A stretch of 34,880 bases of DNA from an uncultured Oscillospiraceae bacterium. GTDB lineage: Bacteria; Bacillota; Clostridia; Oscillospirales; Oscillospiraceae. Position 1 is the stretch's first letter. Each line of letters starts with the position of its first letter. A program made the translations under genes and the position numbers. Of this stretch, positions 6,610 through 15,505 are shown one piece after another. The notes below the pieces were generated by a model that was given only the letters and a program-made list of their open reading frames with translations, was not told where the DNA came from and did no database searches. The stretch is taken from contig CAKUDE010000022.1 of assembly GCA_934645175.1 (NCBI GenBank), forward strand, positions 1-34,880, read 5' to 3'.

Positions 6610-8850
6610 TTAAATCTCCATCGTAATCTGCTTCTGCTCGGCGTCCTCATCCTTGAGAAGCGCACCAGCGGCGGGGAGCGTGCGGGTGCGGTAGCGTGAT
6701 TCGTTTACAATGCCGCTGTCACGCAGCAGCGCCGCGCGGTGCAGCACGGCCTTCCGTTTGAGCGACAGAACGGCCACGCCCTGCGTGGTGCGGGTGGTTT
6801 TGGCGGCAAGCTGCGCCGTTGAGAAGATCAGTGCGCGGCCGTCGGTGGAATAAAGCGCAAGCTGATCGTCCTGCGGCAGCAGGAACAGCGCTTTGAGCGG
6901 GCTTTTGTCGCTGTAAGCGCCGGTGAGCTTGCGGCGATTGGACTTTGTGCGGTACTCTGACAGCGCGACCTTGGCGGCCTTACCGTTTTCAAAGACAAAG
7001 AGCATATTGCCGCTCCAGTCTCCGGGCAGGCAAACATCAACGATGCCTTCCCCCTCGTCGAAGCCGAGCTTGCTCGGCAGATAGTCGCCGAGGACGGAAG
7101 CCTTTCCGTCGTCAAAATCGGCGCAGCGCGCCTTGTAGACCTGGCAACGGTCGGTGAAGAACAGCAGCTCTGCCGCGTTCGACGTTTCGACGCTCCGCAG
7201 CAGGCCGTCGCCCTCCTTATACTTCTGCTCACCGGACATCCGAAGTGACTGCGGCGTGATTTTTTTGAAATAGCCCTCGCGTGAGAGAAAAATGCTCACG
7301 GGGTAGTCAGCAATCTGCTCCTCCGGTTCGACGGCGTCCTCCTCGACGGCGTAGACGATGCCGGTTCGGCGTTCTTTGCCGTATTTTTCGGCGATGGCCT
7401 CCAGCTCCTCGACGATGATGCCACGCAGCCGCGCCTTGCTTCCCAGAACGGCCTCCAGCTCGGCAATCTCCGCAGCCAATGCGTCCACCTCATCGGTGCG
7501 CTTGAGAATGTATTCCTTGTTGATATTGCGCAGCTTGATTTCTGCGACATATTCGGCCTGAAGGCGGTCAATACCGAAACCGATCATCAAATTCGGCACA
7601 ACCTCCGCATCGGATTCCGTTTCGCGAATGATGGCGATGGCCTTATCGATGTCAAGCAGGATGCGCTTCAGACCACGCAGCAGATGCAGCTTTTCGGCCT
7701 TGCGTGCCTTGCGGTAGCTCACGCGACGGCGCACGCATTCCGTGCGCCATGCCGTCCACTCCTCCAGAATCTCGCGCACACCAAGAACGCGCGGCATTCC
7801 GGCAATCAGAATATTGAAGTTGCAGGCGAAGCTGTCCTGAAGCGGTGTGGCGCGGAAGAGCTTCTGCATAAGCTTGTCCGGATCGACGCCGCGCTTGAGG
7901 TCGATGGTCAGCTTCAGACCGGACAGATCGGTTTCGTCGCGCATATCGGCAATCTCACGGATTTTTCCTGCTTTGATCAGCTCGGAGACCTTGTCGATGA
8001 TTGCCTCGGTGGTAGTCGTGTAGGGAATCTCATAGATTTCAATGAGATTGCCTTCCTTCATATAGCGCCAACGGGCGCGCAGACGGACTGCGCCGCGGCC
8101 GGTGCGGTAGACTTCCTCCATTTGCACCGGGTCGTAGAGAATCTCGCCGCCGGTGGAAAAATCGGGCGCAGGGAGCGTCTGAAGCAGATCGCAGTCCGGG
8201 TTACGGATCCACGCAACGGCGGTCTTACACACCTCGCGCAGATTAAAGCCGCAGATATTACTGGCCATGCCGACGGCAATGCCCATATTGGCTGAAACAA
8301 GCACATTCGGATAGGCTGTCGGGAGCAGCACCGGCTCTTTCATCGTGTTGGAATAGTTGTCTACAAAGTCAACGGTCTCGGAGTCAATATCGCGGAAGAT
8401 TTCCGCGCAGATCGGTTCCAGCTTGGCCTCGGTGTAACGCGAAGCGGCATAGGCCATATCCCGCGAGTAGACCTTGCCGAAGTTGCCCTTGGAATCGACA
8501 AAAGGCGTTAAAAGCGCTTCATTGCCGCGTGCCAGACGTACCATCGTCTCATAAATCGCGGCGTCGCCGTGAGGGTTCAGTCCCATGGTCTGACCGACAA
8601 TATCGGCGGATTTGCGCCGCGCGCCGTTAAGCAGACCCATTTTATACATGGTATACAGCAGCTTGCGATGCGAGGGCTTGAAACCGTCAATCTCCGGAAT
8701 GGCGCGCGAAACGATGACGGACATCGCATAAGGCATATAGTTTCCGACCAGCGTGTCGGTAATCGGTTGCTCTATCACCTCCGCGTGAAGGCCTTCTACA
8801 TTGGAAACGGCGAGCTTTTTCTGTTCCGGCTCCTTTTTTTTCCGTGCCAT
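6610..8850 (-). CDS. Type IIA topoisomerase subunit A (ParC/GyrA-like, divergent second set)
   Basis: The 746-residue A subunit cuts and rejoins DNA in an A2B2 enzyme. The N-terminal winged-helix/tower domain is clear: HRKLLYTMY (61-69), NPHGDAAIYETMVRLA (92-107) and the active-site pair R138-Y139 in AASRYTEAKL. A coiled-coil region and C-terminal beta-blade region follow. The protein is shorter than typical GyrA. The C-terminal part lacks a QRRGGKG GyrA-box, which argues against classical gyrase. ATG 8850 has AAAGGAGG upstream and lies 15 nt after the B-subunit stop. The divergence suggests the accessory topoisomerase found in many Clostridia rather than the main gyrase. Calling it ParC would be provisional. 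Confidence 0.9.
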   Translation of the reverse strand: MARKKKEPEQKKLAVSNVEGLHAEVIEQPITDTLVGNYMPYAMSVIVSRAIPEIDGFKPSHRKLLYTMYKMGLLNGARRKSADIVGQTMGLNPHGDAAIYETMVRLARGNEALLTPFVDSKGNFGKVYSRDMAYAASRYTEAKLEPICAEIFRDIDSETVDFVDNYSNTMKEPVLLPTAYPNVLVSANMGIAVGMASNICGFNLREVCKTAVAWIRNPDCDLLQTLPAPDFSTGGEILYDPVQMEEVYRTGRGAVRLRARWRYMKEGNLIEIYEIPYTTTTEAIIDKVSELIKAGKIREIADMRDETDLSGLKLTIDLKRGVDPDKLMQKLFRATPLQDSFACNFNILIAGMPRVLGVREILEEWTAWRTECVRRRVSYRKARKAEKLHLLRGLKRILLDIDKAIAIIRETESDAEVVPNLMIGFGIDRLQAEYVAEIKLRNINKEYILKRTDEVDALAAEIAELEAVLGSKARLRGIIVEELEAIAEKYGKERRTGIVYAVEEDAVEPEEQIADYPVSIFLSREGYFKKITPQSLRMSGEQKYKEGDGLLRSVETSNAAELLFFTDRCQVYKARCADFDDGKASVLGDYLPSKLGFDEGEGIVDVCLPGDWSGNMLFVFENGKAAKVALSEYRTKSNRRKLTGAYSDKSPLKALFLLPQDDQLALYSTDGRALIFSTAQLAAKTTRTTQGVAVLSLKRKAVLHRAALLRDSGIVNESRYRTRTLPAAGALLKDEDAEQKQITMEI

Positions 8851-8865
8851 GGTTCGCTCCTCCTT

Positions 8866-10845
8866 TTATGAAAGATCGGCCAGATCAAGGTATTGACTGC
8901 CGTTTTCGGCGATATAATCCTTGCGACCGCTGAGATTGTCGCCGAGCAGCAGATCGAAGAAGAAGGACGTTTTCTCCGCATCCTCGGGCATCACCTTGAT
9001 CAGACGCCGAGTCTCCGGATTCATTGTCGTCAGCCACATCATATCCGGCTCGTTTTCGCCGAGACCTTTGGAACGTGCGACAGCGAATTTCTGCCCTTCA
9101 AGCTGTGCAAGGATCTGCGCCTTTTCCTGCTCGGTGTAGGCAAACCAGGTTTTGTCCTTCGTGGTGATCTCAAACAGCGGCGTTTCGGCAATGTAAACAT
9201 AGCCCTCCCGGATGAGTGTGGGCACAAGCCGGTAAAGCATGGTCAGAATCAACGTGCGAATTTGGAAGCCGTCATAGTCGGCATCGGTGCAGATGACAAT
9301 TTTGTTCCAGCGCAGAGCGCCGAGGTCAAAGGCGGCCAGATCCTTGACGTGCTTGTCGCGCACCTCTACGCCGCAGCCCATGACACGCAAAAGATCCGTG
9401 ATAATCTCGCTTTTGAAGATGCGCCCGTAATCCGCCTTGAGGCAGTTCAGAATCTTGCCGCGTACGGGCATAATCCCCTGGAATTCCGCGTCGCGCGAGA
9501 GCTTAACCGCGCCCATGGCGCTGTCGCCCTCGACGATGTAAAGCTCGCGCCTGTCGGACTCACGGCTGCGGCAGTCAACAAACTTCTGTACGCGGTTGGA
9601 GATGTCCAGATTTCCGGAGAGCTTTTTCTTCACGGTCAGCCGTGCGCGCTCGGCTGTTTCGCGGCTGCGCTTGTTGACGAGCACCTGCTCGGCAATCTTG
9701 TCCGCCTCCTGCTTGTTTTCGATAAAATAAACCTGAAGCCGATTGCGGAAGAACTCCGTCATGGCCTCCTGGATGAACTTGTTGTTGATGGATTTTTTTG
9801 TCTGGTTCTCATAGGATGCCATTGTTGAAAAGCAGTTGGTTACCAGCACCAGACAATCGGCAACGTCCTGGAAGGTGATCTTCGATTCGTTCTTCACATA
9901 CTTGCCGTTCTGCTTAAGATAGGCGTCGATGGCGTAGACAAAGGCGTTGCGCACGGCCTTATCCGGTGCACCGCCGTATTCCAGCCAAGAGGAGTTGTGG
10001 TAGTATTCCAGACGGTTCATGCTGCGGCTGAAGCAGCAGGCGGCGGTAATCCTGAGCTTGTATTCCGGCCGGTCCTCGCGGTCGCGTCCTTTTCGCTCGG
10101 CCTCCCAGTATTGGGGCATGGTAAAAGCGTTGCCCTCGGTCAGCTCGTTGATATAGTCGACAATGCCGTTGGGATAGGAAAACTCCGTTGTTTCAAACTT
10201 TCCGCCTGCCTGGTTTCGGAAACGGAAGGTCACGCCCGCGTTGGCGACGGCCTGCCGCTTGAGTGTGTCGAGAAAGTATTCCGCCGGGATGGCAATGTCG
10301 GTAAAAACCTCCAAATCCGGTCGCCAGCGAAAGCAGGAGCCGGTTTTCTTTCGGTCGGACGGTTCCTTTTCGAGCTTACCGACGATGTTGCCCTTTTCGA
10401 AATGGAGCGTGTATTGGAAGCCGTCGCGGTAAATCCGCGCGTCAAAGTATTCCGAGGCATATTGTGTAGCGCAGGTGCCGAGGCCGTTCATACCGAGTGA
10501 GTATTCATAGTTCTCGCCGGCGTTGTTTCGGTATTTTCCGCCTGCATACAGCTCGCAGAAGACCAGCTCCCAGTTATAGCGCTGCTCTTTTTCATTCCAA
10601 TCCACGGGACAGCCGCGGCCGAAGTCCTCGACTTCGATGCTGTGATCTTCATAGCGCGTTACGATGATCAGGTCGCCGTGTCCCTCACGCGCCTCGTCAA
10701 TGGCGTTGGAGAGAATCTCAAAGGCGGCGTGCTCACAGCCTGCCAGATCGTCCGAACCGAAAATAACGGCCGGGCGTTTGCGCACGCGGTCGGCGCCTTT
10801 CAGAGCGGTGATGGTGTCGTTGCCGTAGACCTGTTTTTTTGCCAT
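8866..10845 (-). CDS. Type IIA topoisomerase subunit B (ParE/GyrB-like, divergent second set)
   Basis: The 659-residue ATPase subunit has the GHKL nucleotide fold: EILSNAIDEA with N47, EVEDFGRGCPV with D74, and SLGMNGLGTCATQYAS (116-131). The QTK loop has K350. The TOPRIM domain has IVEGDSAMGAV with E439 and CTDADYDG with D521/D523/D525. Several near-invariant residues differ from gyrase: SLGMNGLGT replaces the usual GLHGVG loop and EGDSAMG replaces EGDSAGG. ATG 10845 is preferred because GGTGA lies five bases upstream; GTG 10854 falls within that ribosome site. It is the first gene of the operon, behind the promoter at 10895-10923. Confidence 0.92.
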   Translation of the reverse strand: MAKKQVYGNDTITALKGADRVRKRPAVIFGSDDLAGCEHAAFEILSNAIDEAREGHGDLIIVTRYEDHSIEVEDFGRGCPVDWNEKEQRYNWELVFCELYAGGKYRNNAGENYEYSLGMNGLGTCATQYASEYFDARIYRDGFQYTLHFEKGNIVGKLEKEPSDRKKTGSCFRWRPDLEVFTDIAIPAEYFLDTLKRQAVANAGVTFRFRNQAGGKFETTEFSYPNGIVDYINELTEGNAFTMPQYWEAERKGRDREDRPEYKLRITAACCFSRSMNRLEYYHNSSWLEYGGAPDKAVRNAFVYAIDAYLKQNGKYVKNESKITFQDVADCLVLVTNCFSTMASYENQTKKSINNKFIQEAMTEFFRNRLQVYFIENKQEADKIAEQVLVNKRSRETAERARLTVKKKLSGNLDISNRVQKFVDCRSRESDRRELYIVEGDSAMGAVKLSRDAEFQGIMPVRGKILNCLKADYGRIFKSEIITDLLRVMGCGVEVRDKHVKDLAAFDLGALRWNKIVICTDADYDGFQIRTLILTMLYRLVPTLIREGYVYIAETPLFEITTKDKTWFAYTEQEKAQILAQLEGQKFAVARSKGLGENEPDMMWLTTMNPETRRLIKVMPEDAEKTSFFFDLLLGDNLSGRKDYIAENGSQYLDLADLS

Positions 10846-10894
10846 AATACTCACCCTAATTGTCAGAATACCAGATATTGCGTTCTAAAAGTAT

Positions 10895-10923
10895 AGTATA
10901 ACCAAAATGGACGTTTTTGTCAA
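10895..10923 (-). promoter_or_regulatory. Sigma-A promoter of the topoisomerase operon
   Basis: TTGACA (10918-10923), a 17-bp spacer and TATACT (10895-10900) on the minus strand lie about 50 bp before ATG 10845. Confidence 0.87.
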
Positions 10924-10935
10924 TTCCGGGCGCAA

Positions 10936-10965
10936 CAAAAAGGCGCCCTCCGTGGGAGAGCGCCT
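10936..10965 (-). terminator. Terminator of adenine deaminase
   Basis: On the minus strand, a GC-rich stem (AGGCGCTCTCC/GAGGGCGCCT, loop CACG) is followed directly by TTTTTG. It starts 13 bases after the ade stop codon. Confidence 0.87.
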
Positions 10966-10977
10966 GTGAGTCGGGGA

Positions 10978-12711
10978 TCAGATGTACTGCTGTTTGATGA
11001 CGTCGATAACGCCGCGTGTCGTCAGGCGGAGTGTCGGAATGACCGGCAGCGACATGAACGAAAGCGTCATAAACGGATCGATGCCGCGCGAGACGCCCAG
11101 ACGGAACGCCTGTTCTTTGGCGGTTTCGAGCTTGTTGTTGACCGAGATCAGGCTATCATCGCTCATCAAACCGGCGATTTCCAGAACGACCTCACCGAGC
11201 ACCTTGCCGTTTTCCACAACGACGATGCCGCCGTGATTTTCCACAATGCGGTTGGCGGCGAAGGCCATGTCCTCCTCGTTTGTTCCGACGACGATGATGT
11301 TGTGCGAGTCATGCGAGATGGAGGTGGCGACCGCGCCTGTCTTCAGGCCATAGCCCTGAAGATAGCCTTGACCGATGTGGTGTGTGTTTTTGTGACGTTC
11401 CACGACCGCAATTTTAAGAATGTCCTTCTCGATGTCCACCGCACCGGCATAGCCGTTGTCCGTGGAGACGATCTCACCGGGCACCAGACCGATTACGCCG
11501 CGCGGACGCTCGTCGTGGAAGTCCTGCGCCGACAGGCGCGCTACGTGGAAGGTGCTGTGGGCGCGATCCACCAGATAGTCCTCCACCTGCGGGGCGGTGA
11601 AGGGCTGCACCTGCCCGTTCTTGCAGGTCAGGACGCCTTTTTTGAATACCAGTTCCACATTGAAGTTTTCAAAGCTGTCGATAATCGCGAAATCCGCCAG
11701 ATAGCCCGGCGCAATGGCGCCGCGGTTGTTGAGCGCGAAATAGCGCGCGGGATTGTGACAGGCGGCCTTGACGGCAATGATCGGATCAACTCCGTAGGAA
11801 ATGGCTTTCTTAATGATGTAGTCGATGTGACCCTTTTCCAGCAGGTCAATGGGGTGCTTATCGTCCGTACAGAACATACAGCGGTCGTAATACGGCTGCT
11901 TCAGCAGATCGACCAGTGCCTCCAGATTATGCGCCGCCGTGCCGTCGCGGATCATGATGAACTGACCGAGACGGAGCTTTGCCATCGCGTCTTCCATTGT
12001 GGAGCACTCGTGATCGGAGTAGACGCCCGCCGTGATGTAGGCGCACAGATCCTGTCCTGTGAGACCGGGGGCGTGACCGTCGATCTTTTTGTGATGCGCC
12101 TGTGCGGCGACGATCTTGCTGATGACGTCGGCATCGCCGTTGATGACACCGACAAAGTTCATCATTTCCGCCAGACCGTTGACACGCGGGTGATCATAGA
12201 AGGAGTCGATGGCGCGGTAGTCGAGGACGGCGCCGGCTTCATCCAGGGGAGTGGCGGGCACACAGCTCGGCAGCATAAAGCGTACATCGATGGGCAGTCC
12301 TTCCGTGGCCTGAAGCATATAGTCGATGCCGTCGGTTCCCATGACGTTTGTAATCTCGTGCGGATCGGTGATGACGGTGGTGGTGCCGTGCGGGATGACT
12401 GCCCGTGCAAACTCCGTCGGGCAGACGAGGGAGGACTCCAAATGAATATGCGCGTCAACGAAGCCGGGGCAGACGATCTTTCCCGACACGTCGATTTCCG
12501 TTTCACCCTCATAGCGCCCCATTCCGACAATCTGCCCTCTGGCGACGGCAATATCGCCTTTGCACAGCTCATTTGAGAATACGTTGACATAGGTGGCGTT
12601 CTTGAGCACCAGATCCGCCTTTTTCCGTCCGGCGGCGACATCGACCAAATGCTGCTTTTTCATCAGCTTTCGCTGGATTCGGGCGGCATAGGTCTCATTG
12701 GGTAACGGCAT
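10978..12711 (-). CDS. ade: Adenine deaminase
   Basis: The 577-residue amidohydrolase converts adenine to hypoxanthine and ammonia in purine salvage, in the cytoplasm. Metal-binding DAHIHLESS lies at 86-94 (H88, H90). Further family blocks are HGTTTVITDPHE, IDGHAPGLTG, SDHECSTMEDA and MFCTDDKHP. The C-terminal AdeC domain contains SHDSHNIIVVGTNEEDM. The length agrees with the AdeC family. ATG 12711 follows AAAGGAAG. It is a single-gene unit with its own promoter (12744-12773) and strong terminator (10936-10965). It is not part of the nucleoside operon at 23.6-26.6 kb, though it acts in a related pathway. Confidence 0.96.
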   Translation of the reverse strand: MPLPNETYAARIQRKLMKKQHLVDVAAGRKKADLVLKNATYVNVFSNELCKGDIAVARGQIVGMGRYEGETEIDVSGKIVCPGFVDAHIHLESSLVCPTEFARAVIPHGTTTVITDPHEITNVMGTDGIDYMLQATEGLPIDVRFMLPSCVPATPLDEAGAVLDYRAIDSFYDHPRVNGLAEMMNFVGVINGDADVISKIVAAQAHHKKIDGHAPGLTGQDLCAYITAGVYSDHECSTMEDAMAKLRLGQFIMIRDGTAAHNLEALVDLLKQPYYDRCMFCTDDKHPIDLLEKGHIDYIIKKAISYGVDPIIAVKAACHNPARYFALNNRGAIAPGYLADFAIIDSFENFNVELVFKKGVLTCKNGQVQPFTAPQVEDYLVDRAHSTFHVARLSAQDFHDERPRGVIGLVPGEIVSTDNGYAGAVDIEKDILKIAVVERHKNTHHIGQGYLQGYGLKTGAVATSISHDSHNIIVVGTNEEDMAFAANRIVENHGGIVVVENGKVLGEVVLEIAGLMSDDSLISVNNKLETAKEQAFRLGVSRGIDPFMTLSFMSLPVIPTLRLTTRGVIDVIKQQYI

Positions 12712-12743
12712 AAAAACGCTTCCTTTCTTCGTGTGTTTGAATC

Positions 12744-12773
12744 ATTTTACCATACGGCGACACAAAAGTCCAA
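12744..12773 (-). promoter_or_regulatory. Probable promoter of adenine deaminase
   Basis: On the minus strand, TTGGAC (12768-12773), an 18-bp spacer and TAAAAT (12744-12749) are present. The leader to ATG 12711 is only about 25-30 nt, too short for a purine riboswitch. Confidence 0.55.
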
Positions 12774-12787
12774 ATGGAAAAATATAC

Positions 12788-12804
12788 AAATCCAATGTGG
12801 ATTT
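12788..12804 (-). terminator. Weak hairpin after queH
   Basis: On the minus strand, AAATCCA, the loop CAT and TGGATTT are followed by GTATATTTTT. The stem is only 7 bp and AT-rich, so it may only partly end the four-gene operon and let some transcripts run into ade. Confidence 0.4.
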
Positions 12805-12817
12805 TTTGCACATTTCG

Positions 12818-13363
12818 TCAGCGAATGATCTTATTCGGCTTCAGATACCGCTCCTCTTCGGAAAAAACGCAGCCGCAGTATTTCTGAATATACATTCCCA
12901 GCGCACGCGCACGCTCCTGCCCGGCGCGGAAATACGGCCGGAAATCGCGGTAATAAAACGCAACGCCGAACTGTGCGGCGGCGCGCTCCGCCACCTCGCG
13001 CAGCAGCTCATGGTTTTGATACGGGCTGATAAACAGAGAAGAGGTAAAGGCGTCAAAGCCGCCCTTTGCCGCCTCCTCGGCGGCGGAAAACAGCCGGAAT
13101 TCATAGCATTTAACGCAGCGGTGCTCAATGTCCTGCGCGACCGCGCGGACAAAGGGGCGCAGACCGTAGTCGTTTTTCATCAGCAGCGGCAGCTCGACCG
13201 ATGCGGAATATTCCTGCACGCAGTTACGGCGGCTGCGGTATTCGGTGAAGGGATGGATATTCGGATTGTACCAGTAGCCGGCCAGCTCGTGCCCGTCGGC
13301 GCGGAGCACGTCGATGCACTGATTTGCGCAGGGGGCGCAGCAGATATGAAGCAGTGTTTTCAT
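12818..13363 (-). CDS. queH: Epoxyqueuosine reductase QueH
   Basis: This 181-residue protein (DUF208) reduces epoxyqueuosine to queuosine in the wobble base of tRNAs with GUN anticodons, replacing the cobalamin-dependent QueG. The conserved cysteines are all present: HICCAPCA (C8, C9, C12), HRCVKCYEFR (C83, C86) and YCGC (C163, C165). They fit the iron-sulfur/metal site of the family. The start ATG 13363 overlaps the rqcH stop (ATGA, 4 nt), with a GGAAGGGAG ribosome site, so it is the last gene of an overlapping operon. No other queuosine synthesis gene is in the window. Confidence 0.94.
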   Translation of the reverse strand: MKTLLHICCAPCANQCIDVLRADGHELAGYWYNPNIHPFTEYRSRRNCVQEYSASVELPLLMKNDYGLRPFVRAVAQDIEHRCVKCYEFRLFSAAEEAAKGGFDAFTSSLFISPYQNHELLREVAERAAAQFGVAFYYRDFRPYFRAGQERARALGMYIQKYCGCVFSEEERYLKPNKIIR

Positions 13364-15102
13364 GTATGCTCCCTTCCGGAAAGCCGATCGGCGAGCGAGG
13401 CCTCCGGTGTGACGATGACCGTGTTGTAGCGTTCGTATACGACCATACCGGGCTTAGCACCGTTCGGCTTGCGAAGATTGCGCACGGGAGTAATGTCCAC
13501 GGGCACGTTTTGTCCCTGCCGCGCCTCAGAGAACCATGCGGCGAGCATTGCGGCCTCCGTGATCGTCGTGTCTGGCGGGGTCACGCCCGCGCAGGCGATG
13601 ATGACATGGGTGCCGTGGAATTTCTGCACATGGAGCCACAGGTCGTCCCGGCGGGCGGTCTTGAGCGAGAGCTGGTCGTTCTGGCGATTGTTCCGGCCGA
13701 CGTAAATCGGATAACCGTCCGAAGAACGGAATTCCATCGGCTTGGACGGCTGCACTTTCTGCTTGTTCTTCCGGTCGGGGCGCAGATACCCACCGGCTTC
13801 CAGCTCGGTGCGGATCTCGGTCAGGTCGCGCTCGTTTTCCGCGCGGGAAAGCTCGTCAAGCACGGCGCCGAGGTATTCCGCCTCAATCTGGCCGAGCCTG
13901 AGCTGCTCGGTCAGCACCTTTTCCGCGTGCTTTGCCTTGGTATATTCCTTGTAATACCGCGCCGCGTTTTGCTGTGGGGACAACTCGGGCTTGAGAGGAA
14001 TCTCAATCTCGCACATTTGTTCGTCGTAGAAGTCCACGGCACGCAGACGTGCCTGACCGCGTTCCATAGCGTACAGGTTTGCGGTGACGATATCGCCCAT
14101 CCGGCGGAGCTGCTCGCGGTCGAGCGTGGACGCCAGTTCCTGCTTTTGAAGCTCCAGCTTGCGCAGCGCGCGGTCGCGGCTGTTTTTTACGGTTTTGCGC
14201 AGGTTTTGTGAACGCTGCTTCATACGCTCATCGCGGTCGGTCTGCGTGTAAAATGCGTCAAGCAGGGCGGAAAACGTCGGGTATTCGCGGCTTTCGCGCA
14301 GAGGACCGTATTGCAGGATCGGACGGAAGCTGAAATCGACGGGGATGCCGCCGTCTTTCAACAGCATCACGGGCTTTGCCTCGGAAAAACGGGCGAATTC
14401 GCCGTATAAATATACGGAAAGCGCCTCGTGCTGTGCCGGGTCGATGCGTGCGTCAGTCTGTCCGGTAAAGCCAAAGCTCAGCTCCCGCGCAATAAGCGGG
14501 GAAATGCCGGAAAAGCGGTCGAGAAGCCAGTCGCTCAGGGAGACTTCCGGTGCCGCTTCCAGCAGCTCGGAAAGCGCCTGCTGCGGAATCTCCTGCGGAC
14601 TGCGCTTGTCCTGTGCGGGCGGAAGACGGTAGAACAGACCGGGGAGCACTTGACGCTGTTCGCTCATTTCGTAGTCCACGCGACGCAGACAGTCAAGAAT
14701 CCTCCCGTCTGCTCCGGTCAGGATCAGGTTTGAATTTCTGCCCATCAGCTCAAGAATCAGATGCTTCCGGCAGGGCACGCCCATTTCATCCGTGCAGTCG
14801 AAGCTCATATCGACCAGACGTTCCGCAGGCGGTTGGGAAATGTCGGCGATGCGGCCCCCGGTCAGGTGCTTGCGCAGGAGCATACAGAACATCGGCGGCT
14901 GGGCGGGGTTTTCATAGCTTGCAGCGGTGAAATGCACGCGCGGACGTGCGGTGCTGGCGGAGAGCAGCAGCGTCTTTTTGCCGCGAAGCTGCAGCAGGAC
15001 CAGGTCACGCGCAGGCTGCTGGAGCTTCTCCACTCGTGCGCCGATCAAAGCCGGGCGCAGTTCTTTGACGACTGCGCCGAGAAAAAAGGCATCAAATGGC
15101 AT
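13360..15102 (-). CDS. rqcH: RqcH (NFACT/Rqc2 homologue), ribosome quality control
   Basis: The 580-residue protein is the bacterial NEMF/Rqc2 homologue, also annotated as fibronectin-binding protein FbpA. It binds obstructed 50S subunits and directs addition of C-terminal alanine tails to stalled chains. The NFACT-N domain starts at the N-terminus (FFLGAVVKEL, MLLRKHLTGGRI). A charged coiled-coil region lies near 270-430, and the C-terminal NFACT-R (DUF814) domain contains YVGRNNRQND and DDLWLHVQKFHGTHV. ATG 15102 is used because GGAGGAAACC lies just before it and the family begins with such a MPFDA start. It overlaps mrnC by 11 nt and queH by 4 nt. Confidence 0.94.
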   Translation of the reverse strand: MPFDAFFLGAVVKELRPALIGARVEKLQQPARDLVLLQLRGKKTLLLSASTARPRVHFTAASYENPAQPPMFCMLLRKHLTGGRIADISQPPAERLVDMSFDCTDEMGVPCRKHLILELMGRNSNLILTGADGRILDCLRRVDYEMSEQRQVLPGLFYRLPPAQDKRSPQEIPQQALSELLEAAPEVSLSDWLLDRFSGISPLIARELSFGFTGQTDARIDPAQHEALSVYLYGEFARFSEAKPVMLLKDGGIPVDFSFRPILQYGPLRESREYPTFSALLDAFYTQTDRDERMKQRSQNLRKTVKNSRDRALRKLELQKQELASTLDREQLRRMGDIVTANLYAMERGQARLRAVDFYDEQMCEIEIPLKPELSPQQNAARYYKEYTKAKHAEKVLTEQLRLGQIEAEYLGAVLDELSRAENERDLTEIRTELEAGGYLRPDRKNKQKVQPSKPMEFRSSDGYPIYVGRNNRQNDQLSLKTARRDDLWLHVQKFHGTHVIIACAGVTPPDTTITEAAMLAAWFSEARQGQNVPVDITPVRNLRKPNGAKPGMVVYERYNTVIVTPEASLADRLSGREHT

Positions 15103-15505
15103 TGGTTTCCTCCATAGCGGCGTCAAACAGCGCGGCAAGACGCTCGGTTTGGCCGCTGAGATAGAGCGCGCCGAACAGCGCTTCCAGGCCGGTGGCCTTG
15201 GCATATTGCGCTGCGGTGGCGTTTTTTGCGGCGGAATGCGGGTGCGAATTGCGCCCACGGCGGAAGACGGCCAGCTCCTGCTCGGTCAGCAGGGGCAGCA
15301 GGCGCTGTGCGGCTTGCGCCTGTGCGGGCGCACAGACGAGAGAGACTGTATCGCGATGCAGACGGTAATTTGTCTTTCCTCCCTGTATGCACAGACGGGT
15401 GCGCACAAGAAGCTCAAATACTGCGTCGCCGATGTGCGCCAGCGCGAGTGCCGACATAGCGCCGAGCTGCTGCGTCGTCAGGTTCGGTCGGAACGGGTCA
15501 GACAT
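15092..15505 (-). CDS. mrnC: Mini-ribonuclease III
   Basis: The 137-residue protein is an RNase III catalytic domain without a double-stranded RNA-binding domain, as in Mini-III, which matures 23S rRNA ends in Firmicutes. Catalytic motifs are HIGDAVFELLVR (D27) and GLEALFGALYLSG (E108). ATG 15505 lies inside the end of the upstream zinc-ribbon gene (8-nt overlap) and has only a weak ribosome site, so it is probably translated by coupling. An upstream in-frame ATG at 15544 would add a basic stretch not typical of the family. Confidence 0.93.
   Translation of the reverse strand: MSDPFRPNLTTQQLGAMSALALAHIGDAVFELLVRTRLCIQGGKTNYRLHRDTVSLVCAPAQAQAAQRLLPLLTEQELAVFRRGRNSHPHSAAKNATAAQYAKATGLEALFGALYLSGQTERLAALFDAAMEETNAI

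Noticed and set aside
10966..12576. Long plus-strand open frame opposite adenine deaminase
   Set aside because: It is antisense to a full-length, well-conserved ade gene, with no ribosome site and implausible composition.
12712..12817. Purine riboswitch before adenine deaminase
   Set aside because: The leader after the likely promoter is only about 25-30 nt, and no purine-aptamer core is visible.
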